From assembly GCA_003214295.1 (NCBI GenBank), contig QCLV01000009.1, positions 1 to 50,065 of the forward strand: a stretch of 50,065 nucleotides of DNA, read 5' to 3'. Below the pieces are notes generated by a model. That model did not search any database and was not told the origin of the DNA. It was given only the letters and a program-made list of their open reading frames with translations. The translations under genes were made by a program, and so were the position numbers. Positions 21,327-30,881 of the stretch are shown here, piece by piece (the first letter of the stretch is position 1; every line of letters starts with the position of its first letter). The DNA is from Prochlorococcus sp. AG-418-F08. Its GTDB lineage: Bacteria > Cyanobacteriota > Cyanobacteriia > PCC-6307 > Cyanobiaceae.

Positions 21327-23308
21327 GATGTGACAGCAGATCTTCTTCTTCTTGTTCTACCTTCAAATGAGTCTTCTGCAGCTTTTTCAGCTGGTGAATT
21401 CTGTGAAACTTTTGGAGTTTTTTGGGTATTTTGTGAATTACTTAAACTATTCGGATGATTATTGTTTGATTTCTTATGGAAATTATTATGATTTCTATTT
21501 CTATTAGAAAAATTTTGCTCTTCGGTAATCTTAGGAATATAAGCACGAGTTCCACTTGGAGCAGGTTGAACTAAACACAAAATAAGTGGTTCTACTTGTA
21601 ATTCTCTTCTCATTCTTCTCGATAAACCATTTTCAATTTCTCTTTGTACACCAATCCAATCTACTTCAAAATTATTTGGACCAGTTTGTCTGGATAATTG
21701 TTTCCATCTATTTTCTAAAACCCAGCTTATTTCACGTTCTGTCCACATAGACATTTTTCTTGGTTCTGCAGTGGTAACAACTCCTCTTAAATTAACTCTG
21801 GGAGGCGCAACCATCTTCCCATCTGTACTAATAGGAGCTAAAACAGTTACTACACCATCCCCAGCTAATTGCTGCCTTTCTTTTAATACCCGAGCATCTA
21901 CTATTCCATTTCGTGAGTTATCAAGGAGTTCAACACCAGCTTTTACAGGATCACCTTTTTGAATAGAATTAGGTGTTAACTCAACTACGTCTCCATTTTC
22001 AATAATTAAAATATTATCCTTTGGAACCCCCATGGTTTGTGCACTCTTGCCATGACAAACAAGCATTCTATGTTCTCCATGAACAGGAACAAAAAACTTT
22101 GGTTTAGCAAGTGCCAACATTAATTTTTGATCCTCTTGAAAACCATGACCAGAAACATGGATATTCTCACCCTTTCCATAAACAACCTTTGCTCCGAGCT
22201 TCATTAATCTATCTATTGTATTAACAACAGAAATTGTGTTGCCAGGAATTGGACTGGCTGAAAATATAACAGTATCAGTAGTCTTAAGACGAACATGCTG
22301 ATGTTCACCACGTGATATTCTGCTTAGTGCTGCTAGAGGTTCACCTTGACTTCCAGTCATTAATAACAAGGTCTCTCTATCTGGTAAATCTCTAATTTGT
22401 TTGATAGGAACAAACAAATCATCTGGGCATTTCATGTAACCAATATCTCTCGCCTTAGCAATAACATTTATCATCGATCTACCTAACAAACCTACCTTTC
22501 TTCCGTGTTTCATAGCCAACTCTAAGATCATTGTCACTCTATGGACAGAACTAGCAAAAGTAGTAAGGATAACTCGTTCTTTTGCCTCCGCAATATGTTT
22601 TTCTAAAGAAGGATAGATAGTCTTCTCAGAAGGACAAAAACCTGGAACTTCGGCATTAGTAGAATCACTGAACATGCATAAAACCCCTTTTTCTCCATAA
22701 TGCACCATTCTTTCAATATCAAATTGCTCTCCATCTACAGGCATATGATCAAACTTAAAATCTCCAGTGAAAATAATTGTGCCAACAGGTGTTGTAACAG
22801 CTAAAGAAAAACTATCGCAAATAGAATGGGTATTTCGAATAAATTCAACAGAAAAATGTTGTCCAACTTTTACTACATCCCTTGGATTTACTGTTTGTAT
22901 AGTTGTTCTATCAGATACCCCTGCTTCCTCCATTTTTCCTCTAAGCATTGACATTGCAAGTCTTGGGCCATAAATAATAGGAATATTAAAATGCTTTAGA
23001 TGATGAGAAATACCTCCAATGTGATCTTCATGACCGTGAGTGACAATCATTCCTTTTATTCTTCTTTGATTTTCTTTTAAAAAAGTTGTATCTGGCATAA
23101 CAACATTTACGCCATGCATACCATCAGATGGGAAAGCTAAGCCAGCATCAACAAGCATCAATTCATCACCATATTCAAAAACACATGTGTTTTTGCCTAT
23201 TTCATGTAATCCCCCAAGAGGTATTACTCGTAAAGCTGGCGAATTATCTTTAGATCTAGATGAATCATTAGTAGATCTATTTAAATTTGACTTTGTACTT
23301 GATTGCAT
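21323..23308 (-). CDS. rnj: Ribonuclease J
   Basis: A 661-residue RNase J, a metallo-beta-lactamase/beta-CASP enzyme with endo- and 5'-exoribonuclease activity in mRNA turnover. The zinc motif HGHEDH lies at 91-96, with RNTHSICDSFSLAV, FTGDFKFD and SDSTNAEVPG as further metal-site segments, and the beta-CASP region with TGSQGEPLAALSRIS and VHVSGHGFQED-type motif (IHVSGHGFQEDQ). Residues up to about 560 match the conserved body. The last 85-100 residues are rich in Asn, Ser, Gln and Lys and end in an Arg-rich RTRRRRSAVTS, probably disordered and RNA- or partner-binding. It lies 81 bases downstream of dapA on the same strand. Confidence 0.96.
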   Translation of the reverse strand: MQSSTKSNLNRSTNDSSRSKDNSPALRVIPLGGLHEIGKNTCVFEYGDELMLVDAGLAFPSDGMHGVNVVMPDTTFLKENQRRIKGMIVTHGHEDHIGGISHHLKHFNIPIIYGPRLAMSMLRGKMEEAGVSDRTTIQTVNPRDVVKVGQHFSVEFIRNTHSICDSFSLAVTTPVGTIIFTGDFKFDHMPVDGEQFDIERMVHYGEKGVLCMFSDSTNAEVPGFCPSEKTIYPSLEKHIAEAKERVILTTFASSVHRVTMILELAMKHGRKVGLLGRSMINVIAKARDIGYMKCPDDLFVPIKQIRDLPDRETLLLMTGSQGEPLAALSRISRGEHQHVRLKTTDTVIFSASPIPGNTISVVNTIDRLMKLGAKVVYGKGENIHVSGHGFQEDQKLMLALAKPKFFVPVHGEHRMLVCHGKSAQTMGVPKDNILIIENGDVVELTPNSIQKGDPVKAGVELLDNSRNGIVDARVLKERQQLAGDGVVTVLAPISTDGKMVAPPRVNLRGVVTTAEPRKMSMWTEREISWVLENRWKQLSRQTGPNNFEVDWIGVQREIENGLSRRMRRELQVEPLILCLVQPAPSGTRAYIPKITEEQNFSNRNRNHNNFHKKSNNNHPNSLSNSQNTQKTPKVSQNSPAEKAAEDSFEGRTRRRRSAVTS

Positions 23309-23381
23309 AATTTTGAAATTTATGAGGGCCTGCTTGTAATCAAATAATGTTTATTTAAATTTAATTATCAAGTTATATATT

Positions 23382-23399
23382 ATCCCTAATTATAGGGAT
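23382..23399 (-). terminator. Hairpin at the dapA stop codon
   Basis: ATCCCTA and TAGGGAT form a perfect 7-bp stem with a 4-base loop that contains most of the dapA stop codon. It has three G-C pairs in a very AT-rich setting. No T-tract follows on the dapA strand, so it may be a processing or stability element between dapA and rnj rather than a true terminator. Confidence 0.3.
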
Positions 23400-24292
23400 T
23401 TTAGGATAAAAGATAGTTGCTTTTTCTTGTCATTGGTTAATGGTGACAAAGGACTTCTAGGGTTACCTACATTCCATCCCGATAGCTCCAAAGCAGCCTT
23501 TATTGGGATTGGATTAGTAGTCATAAAAAGTGCTTTGAAAAGGGGCTGAAGTTTTTCATGAATAGCAAGAGCATTGGAGAAATCTCCACTATGAAAGGAA
23601 TGAATCATCTCTTTCAATTGCAATCCAACTAAATGACTTGCAACACTTACTACCCCTACAGCACCTACAGATAACATTGGAAGCAACAATGAATCGTCGC
23701 CACTATATACAGATAGTTTGGAGCCGCAAATAGCTCTTAGTTCTGTTACTTCATCTATTCTACCGCTTGCAGCTTTAATACTGAGAATATTTGAAAAATC
23801 CATAAGTTTCTTCACAGTATCAGGTAATAAATTACATCCTGTCCTACCAGGTATGTTGTAAAGCATAAGAGGCAAATCCTTTGCAGATTTAGCAACAGTA
23901 CTAAAATGTTTATACAGACCTTCTTGAGGTGGTTTATTATAATAAGGAACAACGACCAAAGCACCGTCGGCACCAGATTCGTAGGCTTTTTTTGTGGCTT
24001 CCACTGCCTCGCTTGTACAGTTACTACCAGTGCCAACTATTACTTTGCAGCTTGAATCCAAAGATCCTTTTACTGCAATAAATAAATCATGCTGTTCCGC
24101 CCATGAAAGGGTCGGAGATTCTCCAGTAGTACCACATAGCACAATTCCATCAGAACCGTTCTCAAAAAGATAATTTGAGAGTTTTATAGCTAATTCATAA
24201 TCTACATCTCCATTTTCAGTAAATGGAGTAACCATTGCAGTCAATATTCTTCCAAATAGTGGATTATTAGAATCAGTTTTGTCTGCAATCAT
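23390..24292 (-). CDS. dapA: 4-hydroxy-tetrahydrodipicolinate synthase
   Basis: A 300-residue TIM-barrel lyase that condenses pyruvate with aspartate semialdehyde, the first lysine-specific step. GTTGESPT lies at 54-61, the catalytic Tyr145 is in [11 protein letters not shown] and the Schiff-base Lys173 in SIKAASG; their spacing equals that of the E. coli Tyr133/Lys161 pair. [23 protein letters not shown] is also typical. The ATG overlaps the asd stop by four bases (ATGA), showing translational coupling with the enzyme that supplies its substrate. RNase J follows, an order also known in Bacillus (asd-dapG-dapA-rnjB). Confidence 0.97.
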   Translation of the reverse strand: MIADKTDSNNPLFGRILTAMVTPFTENGDVDYELAIKLSNYLFENGSDGIVLCGTTGESPTLSWAEQHDLFIAVKGSLDSSCKVIVGTGSNCTSEAVEATKKAYESGADGALVVVPYYNKPPQEGLYKHFSTVAKSAKDLPLMLYNIPGRTGCNLLPDTVKKLMDFSNILSIKAASGRIDEVTELRAICGSKLSVYSGDDSLLLPMLSVGAVGVVSVASHLVGLQLKEMIHSFHSGDFSNALAIHEKLQPLFKALFMTTNPIPIKAALELSGWNVGNPRSPLSPLTNDKKKQLSFILKSL

Positions 24293-25320
24293 TTTTTTGG
24301 GATTAATAACTCAGCTATTTGAACAGCATTAAGAGCTGCTCCTTTTCTTATTTGATCTCCACATAACCACAATTCTAATCCATTAGGCTGACTTATATCA
24401 GTTCTTAGCCTGCCAACAGCTACATTATCCTTTCCCATAACGTCATTTGGCATAGGAAATCTATTATTTTTATAATCCTCAATAATTTCAATTCCAGGAG
24501 ATTTTTTTAATTCTTCAAGAGCATCTTTAGGCTCAACTGTATCGGCAAATTCAATATTGATCGATTCAGAATGTGCTCTTAGTACTGGGACTCGAACACA
24601 TGTAGCAGAGAGTTTTAAATCAGCAATATTTAAAATTTTCCTGGTCTCATTAACCATTTTCATCTCTTCTTCGCAGTAATTATTTGCAAGCATAGGTGAA
24701 TTATGTAAAAACAAATTAAAAGCCAGTGAGTATGGCAACACTTCACTTTTTTGAGGATTCCCCTGGAGATACTGTTCAGTTAAAAGTTTTAGTTCCTCCA
24801 TCGCCAATTGGCCTGCACCACTTACAGATTGATATGTTGAGACAATAACTCTTTGAATAGTCGAAAGTTTATTTAACGGAGCTAAAACTAATGTCAGCAA
24901 AATTGTAGTGCAGTTTGGATTTGCAATTACCCCATCATGATTGAGTGCGTCACTAGCATTAACTTCAGGAACTATAAGAGGTACATTCTTATCTAATCTA
25001 AAAGCACTCGAATTATCTATCAATAAAGCATTTTGTTCCATAATGGTAGATAACCATTTTTTTGAAATACTTCCACCGGCTGAAGCTAAAACTAAATCAA
25101 GATTCAGAAATTCTTCCTTAGTTGTTTTTTTTGTAACTAATTCTTCACCTTTCCAAATAATTTTTTTTCCTTCTGAACGCTCTGATGAAAGCAAGACCAA
25201 TTCTGATATTGGGAAATCACGTTGTTCAAGAATTTTGAGTAATTCAGATCCCACAGCACCTGAAGATCCTAAAACTGCAACTTTTAATTGCCTACTAGGC
25301 AAAAACGGAGACTGTCTCAC
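24289..25320 (-). CDS. asd: Aspartate-semialdehyde dehydrogenase
   Basis: A 343-residue enzyme that reduces aspartyl phosphate to aspartate semialdehyde. The NADP-binding motif [15 protein letters not shown] lies at 14-28, the catalytic cysteine is Cys137 in [11 protein letters not shown], and [10 protein letters not shown] plus the later [18 protein letters not shown] and GRLRTD motifs fit the family. The start is GTG at 25318-25320; an in-frame stop lies just upstream, so no longer start exists. It is the first gene of asd-dapA-rnj and diverges from tig over 123 bases. lysC, the preceding step, is at 15.6 kb. Confidence 0.97.
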   Translation of the reverse strand: MRQSPFLPSRQLKVAVLGSSGAVGSELLKILEQRDFPISELVLLSSERSEGKKIIWKGEELVTKKTTKEEFLNLDLVLASAGGSISKKWLSTIMEQNALLIDNSSAFRLDKNVPLIVPEVNASDALNHDGVIANPNCTTILLTLVLAPLNKLSTIQRVIVSTYQSVSGAGQLAMEELKLLTEQYLQGNPQKSEVLPYSLAFNLFLHNSPMLANNYCEEEMKMVNETRKILNIADLKLSATCVRVPVLRAHSESINIEFADTVEPKDALEELKKSPGIEIIEDYKNNRFPMPNDVMGKDNVAVGRLRTDISQPNGLELWLCGDQIRKGAALNAVQIAELLIPKK

Positions 25321-25390
25321 ACTTTAAAATGATTTTTATAAATAGATTGACTATTTTTTTACTGTATCAAAAAAATAACTTTCAAGGAAA

Positions 25391-25403
25391 TCACATAATG
25401 TGA
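25391..25403. promoter_or_regulatory. Palindrome in the asd-tig gap
   Basis: TCACATAATGTGA is a perfect 6+1+6 palindrome between the divergent asd and tig genes, 41 bases upstream of the tig ATG. It could be an operator, but its half-sites face opposite to a CRP-type site (TGTGA outward), and it does not match NtcA or LexA boxes. Unassigned. Confidence 0.25.
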
Positions 25404-25443
25404 AATAATTAAGATTCGGTTCATAGTAATAATTACAAAAAAC

Positions 25444-26877
25444 ATGGCTAAAGAAGCATTAATAGTCAAAACAACTCCTCTGCCTCAAAGTAGAATTTCA
25501 TTTGAATTAGAAATACCATCTGAGACATGCAAAACTTATGTCAATGAGACAATCAGTACTATCAGTCGATCAGCTAAAATTCCAGGATTTAGACTTGGTA
25601 AAATTCCTAAACAAGTCTTAATCCAAAGAATTGGCATCACACAATTACATGCTTCTGCTCTAGAAAAAATTATTGATAAATCATGGCAAGAAGCATTAAA
25701 AATAAAATCTATAGAGCCACTAAGTGAGCCAGAATTGGTAGATGGATTTGAATCTTTACTAGCAAAGTTTAGTCCTGAAAAACCACTAAAGGTTACTCTT
25801 CAAACTGATGTTGCCCCCGAATTAAAACTAAAAAAATCCAGGGGTCTTAGTGTTGAAATCTCTAAAACAAAGTTTGATCCTAAGTCAATAGATGAAGCGC
25901 TAGAAAAATCTAGAAGTCAGTTTGCAAATATTATTCCAGTAACCAATAGAGCAGCAAAATTAGGAGATATTGCTGTAGTAAGTTTCAAAGGAAAATATAA
26001 AGATTCTGGTAAAGAGATTGATGGTGGGACAAGTGAATCAATGGATCTTGAGTTAGAAAAGAACAAAATGATTCCCGGTTTCGTTGAGGGAATCGTAAAG
26101 ATGAAAATTGGTGATACTAAAACACTTAACCTTAAATTTCCTGAAGATTATTCTCATGAGGATTCACGAGGCAAAGAGGCAATATTTGAAGTAAATCTTA
26201 AGGATCTTAAGGAAAAAGAACTACCTGAACTTAATGACGATTTTGCAAAACAGTCTGGCAATAAAGAATCATTAAAAGAGTTAAAGAAAGATATTGAAAA
26301 GCAACTTAAAGACAATTTTGACAAAACTCAAAAAGATATCAAAATTGAAGCTTTATTAGATGCTTTAACAAACGAATTGGTTGCTGAAATTCCAAAATCT
26401 ATGATTGATATAGAAGTAAGGAATAACATAGAACAAACCGCTCAAAGATTTGCTCAACAAGGTCTAGATGTTAAATCAACCTTCACTCCGGAATTAGTTA
26501 AGTCATTAGCAGAGTCCACGAGACCTCAGGCTGAAAAAAATGTTCAAAGAAATTTAGCTCTAAAAGCATTAGCTGAAAAAGAAAACATAACAGTTGAGAA
26601 AGAAGAAATTGATTTAAAAATGAAAGATTATGAAGATGCAATCTCTCAATCTTCAAAACAAATAGATATTAAGAAATTAACAGAAGTAATAAGTAACGAT
26701 TTACTTAAAGAAAAACTTATCATTTGGCTTGAAGAAAATTCTGAGGTAAAAGAAAAAACTACAAAAACTTCTAAAGCTACCAAAACCTCCAAAACAACAA
26801 AAGCCACAAAAACTACGACAAAAACTACAAAAACTACAAAAACTACAAAAACTCAAAATAAAAAAGAAAAAAAATAA
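25444..26877 (+). CDS. tig: Trigger factor chaperone
   Basis: A 477-residue trigger factor, the ribosome-bound chaperone and prolyl isomerase at the nascent-chain exit. The ribosome-docking signature GFRLGKIP occupies 48-55. The FKBP-type domain spans about 165-250 (AKLGDIAVVSFKGKY, MIPGFVEGIVKMKIGDTKTL). The helical chaperone arms follow to about 435. Residues 436-477 are an added low-complexity tail of Lys and Thr (KTTKTTKTT repeats) ending in KKEKK, encoded by A-rich tandem repeats. The gene heads tig-clpP-clpX, an arrangement common in bacteria that links folding to degradation. Confidence 0.97.
   Translation: MAKEALIVKTTPLPQSRISFELEIPSETCKTYVNETISTISRSAKIPGFRLGKIPKQVLIQRIGITQLHASALEKIIDKSWQEALKIKSIEPLSEPELVDGFESLLAKFSPEKPLKVTLQTDVAPELKLKKSRGLSVEISKTKFDPKSIDEALEKSRSQFANIIPVTNRAAKLGDIAVVSFKGKYKDSGKEIDGGTSESMDLELEKNKMIPGFVEGIVKMKIGDTKTLNLKFPEDYSHEDSRGKEAIFEVNLKDLKEKELPELNDDFAKQSGNKESLKELKKDIEKQLKDNFDKTQKDIKIEALLDALTNELVAEIPKSMIDIEVRNNIEQTAQRFAQQGLDVKSTFTPELVKSLAESTRPQAEKNVQRNLALKALAEKENITVEKEEIDLKMKDYEDAISQSSKQIDIKKLTEVISNDLLKEKLIIWLEENSEVKEKTTKTSKATKTSKTTKATKTTTKTTKTTKTTKTQNKKEKK
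26749..26874 (+). repeat. A-rich tandem repeat encoding Lys/Thr tail
   Basis: Within the 3' end of tig, units of AAAACTACA occur as three perfect head-to-tail copies at 26821-26847, flanked by degraded copies from about 26750. Each unit encodes Lys-Thr-Thr in frame. Such repeats are prone to slippage by multiples of nine bases without loss of frame. Confidence 0.8.
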
Positions 26878-26942
26878 TTTATGAAATTTCCTACTAATTA
26901 AGCAAAAACCCCTTAAATTATTTATTAGACGAATATTAATTT

Positions 26943-27587
26943 GTGAACTCAGAAAAAAAACATTTAATCCAAAGCTCAATAAGTTCTTACGAAAGTAATA
27001 ATAAAACTATTGCCGCTGTTCCTACTGTTATAGAACAATCAGGTAGAGGAGAAAGAGCTTTTGATATTTATTCAAGACTATTAAGGGAGAGAATAATTTT
27101 TTTAGGTACTGGAATTAATGATCAAGTATCTGACTCACTAGTTGCACAATTATTATTTCTTGAAGCTGAAGATCCTGAAAAAGACATACAAATATATATC
27201 AATTCTCCTGGAGGCTCAGTAACTGCAGGAATGGCCATATACGATACTATGCAACAAATATCCCCTGATGTAGTCACAATATGCTTTGGAGTAGCGGCAA
27301 GTATGGGGGCATTTCTACTTTCTGGAGGAGCAAAGGGGAAAAGATTGGCTTTACCCAATTCTAGAATTATGATTCATCAGCCTCTAGGTGGTGCACAAGG
27401 TCAAGCAGTTGAGATTGAAATACAAGCTAAAGAAATACTTTTTCTCAAGAAAACATTAAACTCGCTATTGGCAGAACATACCGGTCAACCTTTAGAAAAA
27501 ATTAATGAAGATACAGAAAGAGATTACTTTTTATCTCCCTCAGAAGCAGTCGAATATGGATTAATTGATAAAGTTATCAAAAAATGA
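26943..27587 (+). CDS. clpP: ATP-dependent Clp protease proteolytic subunit
   Basis: A 214-residue ClpP, the serine peptidase ring that degrades substrates fed by a Clp ATPase. The catalytic triad is complete: Ser120 in [11 protein letters not shown], His145 in [10 protein letters not shown] and Asp194 in DTERDYFLS, with the same spacing as in E. coli, so this is an active subunit and not a ClpR. Residues 1-28 are an N-terminal extension or propeptide before the conserved [14 protein letters not shown]. The start is GTG at 26943. Placed between tig and clpX, it corresponds to the clpX-linked paralogue (ClpP2 in Synechococcus nomenclature); other clpP and clpR copies are expected elsewhere. 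Confidence 0.96.
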   Translation: MNSEKKHLIQSSISSYESNNKTIAAVPTVIEQSGRGERAFDIYSRLLRERIIFLGTGINDQVSDSLVAQLLFLEAEDPEKDIQIYINSPGGSVTAGMAIYDTMQQISPDVVTICFGVAASMGAFLLSGGAKGKRLALPNSRIMIHQPLGGAQGQAVEIEIQAKEILFLKKTLNSLLAEHTGQPLEKINEDTERDYFLSPSEAVEYGLIDKVIKK

Positions 27588-27692
27588 CAAGGGATACTGA
27601 TTTTTTAAGAATATGATGACGAATCGATATTTATAAGCAATCCTAGTGAATAGGGAATATTTAAACACCTTTCAAATTAAAACTTATAATCG

Positions 27693-29060
27693 ATGGCTAA
27701 ATTCGACGCCCATCTTAAATGTTCATTTTGTGGGAAATCACAAGACCAAGTAAGAAAACTTATAGCGGGTCCTGGGGTTTATATCTGTGATGAGTGCATA
27801 GACCTTTGTAATGAAATTCTCGATGAAGAACTACTTGATAATCAAACGCACTCAAACAACTCTCAGCAAGTAAAAAAGAAATTACCAACTGATAATCCAA
27901 AAAAATCTGTTCCTTTAGAATTAAGCTCAATTCCTAAGCCATTAGAAATCAAAAGTTTTCTAGATAATCAAGTTGTTGGACAAGAATCAGCAAAAAAAAT
28001 ATTATCAGTAGCAGTATACAATCACTACAAGCGATTAGCTTGGAAAGCTAAAGAAGACAATAAAAATAGTAATTCAACAGATTCTCAAGCAACTAAATTA
28101 CAAAAATCAAATATTTTACTCATTGGCCCTACTGGAAGTGGAAAAACATTATTGGCACAAACTTTAGCAGAGTTTCTAGATGTTCCTTTTGCAGTAGCTG
28201 ATGCAACGACTTTGACAGAAGCTGGATATGTTGGTGAAGATGTTGAAAATATACTTTTAAGACTTCTACAGAAATCAGAAATGAATGTAGAGCTAGCTCA
28301 AAAAGGAATAATTTATATTGATGAAATAGATAAAATTGCAAGAAAAAGCGAAAATCCCTCAATTACTAGAGATGTATCTGGTGAAGGGGTACAGCAAGCA
28401 TTATTAAAAATGCTTGAAGGAACAATTGCTAATGTACCACCGCAGGGAGGAAGAAAACATCCTTATCATGACTGCATTCAAATTGATACTAGTCAAATAT
28501 TATTTATTTGCGGGGGAGCTTTTATAGGTTTAGAGGATATCGTTCAAAAGCGTTTAGGTAAACATTCCATAGGATTTACCACCAATTCAGATCAAAATAA
28601 AGTTAATACAAAAAAAATAGCAGAACCAAGAGATTCCCTGAAAAATTTAGAATTAGATGACTTAGTGAAATATGGCCTAATTCCAGAATTTATTGGAAGA
28701 ATTCCGGTTTGTGCTGTATTAGATCGTCTTACTAAAGAAACTTTAGAATCTATTTTGACTCAACCAAGAGACGCATTAGTAAAGCAATTCAAAACTTTGC
28801 TGAGTATGGATAATGTTGAATTATCATTTGAGCCTGATTCCGTTGAAGCTATAGCAAATGAAGCATATAAAAGAAAAACAGGCGCAAGAGCATTAAGATC
28901 AATAATTGAGGAACTAATGCTAGACGTGATGTACACTTTGCCTTCTGAGGAAAATGTAAAAGAATTCACAATTACGAAAAAAATGGTAGATAATTTGTTT
29001 TCCTCTAAAATTGTTAAACTACCTTCAGGATCAAAAAGAATCATTAAAGAGTCTGCATAA
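27693..29060 (+). CDS. clpX: ATP-dependent Clp protease ATPase ClpX
   Basis: A 455-residue ClpX unfoldase. The N-terminal zinc-binding domain has Cys10, Cys13, Cys32 and Cys35 (CSFCG and CDECIDLC). The AAA+ module contains Walker A GPTGSGKT near 147-154, [20 protein letters not shown], Walker [14 protein letters not shown] and [16 protein letters not shown]; the IGF-type loop that docks on ClpP appears as HSIGFTTN near 290. [12 protein letters not shown] and [22 protein letters not shown] are sensor-2 region motifs. A variable Asn/Ser-rich linker lies between the zinc and AAA+ domains. It follows clpP by 105 bases and precedes dnaX by 56. Confidence 0.98.
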   Translation: MAKFDAHLKCSFCGKSQDQVRKLIAGPGVYICDECIDLCNEILDEELLDNQTHSNNSQQVKKKLPTDNPKKSVPLELSSIPKPLEIKSFLDNQVVGQESAKKILSVAVYNHYKRLAWKAKEDNKNSNSTDSQATKLQKSNILLIGPTGSGKTLLAQTLAEFLDVPFAVADATTLTEAGYVGEDVENILLRLLQKSEMNVELAQKGIIYIDEIDKIARKSENPSITRDVSGEGVQQALLKMLEGTIANVPPQGGRKHPYHDCIQIDTSQILFICGGAFIGLEDIVQKRLGKHSIGFTTNSDQNKVNTKKIAEPRDSLKNLELDDLVKYGLIPEFIGRIPVCAVLDRLTKETLESILTQPRDALVKQFKTLLSMDNVELSFEPDSVEAIANEAYKRKTGARALRSIIEELMLDVMYTLPSEENVKEFTITKKMVDNLFSSKIVKLPSGSKRIIKESA

Positions 29061-29116
29061 AATGATAGTTTAATTTTTTAATTTAATCCCGAATTTTTCT
29101 AATTAATGAAAAATCA

Positions 29117-30880
29117 ATGCCAAATATACATAAGCCTTTTCATCAAAAATATAGACCAAACAACTTAGATGAACTGGTTGGGCAAAAATTTATATCCATT
29201 ACACTGAAACAAGCACTGTTAACAAAAAAAATTGCTCCTGCATATCTTTTTAATGGTCCAAGAGGCACTGGAAAAACATCAAGTTCAAGAATATTTGCAA
29301 AATCTCTAAATTGCCAGGCATTCGACCAACCTACGATAAATCCTTGTTGTAAATGTGACTTATGTAGACAAATTACAGATGGGAATGCTCTAGATATTAT
29401 TGAGATTGATGCAGCATCAAATACAGGAGTAGAAAATATAAGAGAAATTATAGAAAGAGCGAGATTTGCACCTACTCAAGCGAGATGGAAAGTATATGTT
29501 ATTGATGAATGTCATATGCTTTCAACAGCAGCTTCAAATGCTTTATTAAAAACTATTGAAGAACCGCCCTCAAGAGTTGTATTTATCCTTGCGACGACAA
29601 ATCCTGAGAGAGTATTGAATACAATACAAAGTAGGTGTCAAAAGTTCGATTTTAGAAGAATAAGCCCCAATGATATTTTTCAACATTTATCAGAAATAGC
29701 AGAAAAAGAGTCCATTGAGTATGAAGTTCAGGCGTTAAAAATGATTGCAAAAAGATCTAATGGAGGCATGAGAGATGCACAAAGCCTCCTTGAACAACTG
29801 AATCTTTTTCCAGAAGGTATAACAATTAAGAATATCCAAAACCTGCTAGGAGAAGTATCAGAAATTGAATTAACAAATCTGATTAAATCATTGGTTGAGA
29901 AAAATCCCGAGTCATTAATTATAAACTGCAACAAATTATATGATGCTGGAAACGAACCTCTTCAAATAATTATCGGATTATTGAATATAACAAGAGATCT
30001 ACTACTGCACACTGCAAATAATAAATATTCAGACCTTTATTATACTTCTGATGAATTTCAAGATGAATTGGAAAAAATCTCAAAAAGTATAAATAAATCA
30101 ACAATAATTAAATGGCATAATAGTCTAAAAAATATTGAATATCAAATCAAAACAAGTGATAATCCAAGGCTTTGGTTTGAAATACATTTAACTGGCCTTC
30201 TAGATAATCAAGAGATCAATAGTTTAAGAAATAAGCAAGAAAGTAAAAATAATGAAACTGAAGAGAAGCATGAAAACATAAAAAACATTGCAATTATTGA
30301 TAAAGAAAATATTTCTAATGAAATTCAAAAACCAAAATTTAAAAAAGAAATAAGTCGCGAGGAATTGATCGAGAAAAAAGACGAAAAATTAGAAAGATTT
30401 GATGTTCTTGAAAAAGAAAGTATTGGAAATATTTCTAACAATAACCAAAATAACCCTGGATCAAATAATTTAAAAGATAAATGGGAATTAATTCTTTCTA
30501 AAGTAGAGTTACCATCAACAAGAATGTTACTTTCACAACAAGCTGAACTTGAAAGTTGTGATTCGGAGAAAATCACAATTGCATTATCTCCAAACTGGGA
30601 AAATATGATAAAAAGCAGAAAAGTTATAATTGAAAATACTGTAAAAAAGATATTTGGAGATAAAATAATACTTAATTTTTCAACCAAACAATTAAATAAA
30701 AGTAACCCAACAAACACTCCAAAAATAACTCAAAATGAAGTTAATAATTTCCGACCAATAAAAAGAATAGAACCAAAAACTAATTCGTCAACAAAAATAT
30801 CTAACGAAGAAACTTATGATGATAGTTCAAAAAATTTAGCAAATTTTTTTAATGGAGAAATTATAGACCTTGATGAATAA
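29117..30880 (+). CDS. dnaX: DNA polymerase III subunit gamma/tau
   Basis: A 587-residue clamp-loader ATPase. The conserved N-terminal 360 residues contain the start motif HQKYRPNNLDELVGQ, Walker A GPRGTGKTSS (47-56), zinc cysteines around 66-83 (CCKCDLC), the DEXX segment VYVIDECHMLSTAASNALLKTIEEPP and sensor-1 FILATTNPERV. After about 370 the sequence becomes Lys/Glu/Asn-rich and poorly conserved, then a small folded patch (WELILSKVELPSTRMLLSQQ) resembles the tau C-terminal domain. I see no correctly phased slippery heptamer for a frameshifted short gamma product, and no intein. It ends one base before the convergent glycosyltransferase stop. Confidence 0.95.
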   Translation: MPNIHKPFHQKYRPNNLDELVGQKFISITLKQALLTKKIAPAYLFNGPRGTGKTSSSRIFAKSLNCQAFDQPTINPCCKCDLCRQITDGNALDIIEIDAASNTGVENIREIIERARFAPTQARWKVYVIDECHMLSTAASNALLKTIEEPPSRVVFILATTNPERVLNTIQSRCQKFDFRRISPNDIFQHLSEIAEKESIEYEVQALKMIAKRSNGGMRDAQSLLEQLNLFPEGITIKNIQNLLGEVSEIELTNLIKSLVEKNPESLIINCNKLYDAGNEPLQIIIGLLNITRDLLLHTANNKYSDLYYTSDEFQDELEKISKSINKSTIIKWHNSLKNIEYQIKTSDNPRLWFEIHLTGLLDNQEINSLRNKQESKNNETEEKHENIKNIAIIDKENISNEIQKPKFKKEISREELIEKKDEKLERFDVLEKESIGNISNNNQNNPGSNNLKDKWELILSKVELPSTRMLLSQQAELESCDSEKITIALSPNWENMIKSRKVIIENTVKKIFGDKIILNFSTKQLNKSNPTNTPKITQNEVNNFRPIKRIEPKTNSSTKISNEETYDDSSKNLANFFNGEIIDLDE

Positions 30881-30881
30881 A

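Noticed and set aside
27638..27660. Short inverted repeat in the clpP-clpX gap
   Set aside because: Only four base pairs pair cleanly (CCTA/TAGG) and no T-tract follows.
27685..27690. Perfect TATAAT before clpX
   Set aside because: It ends only two bases before the clpX ATG, too close to serve as a -10 unless the message began inside the coding region.
30325..30350. A-rich run in dnaX as a programmed frameshift site
   Set aside because: The run reads TTT AAA AAA GAA in frame, so it is not phased as A AAA AAG, and no downstream stem or nearby alternative stop was seen.
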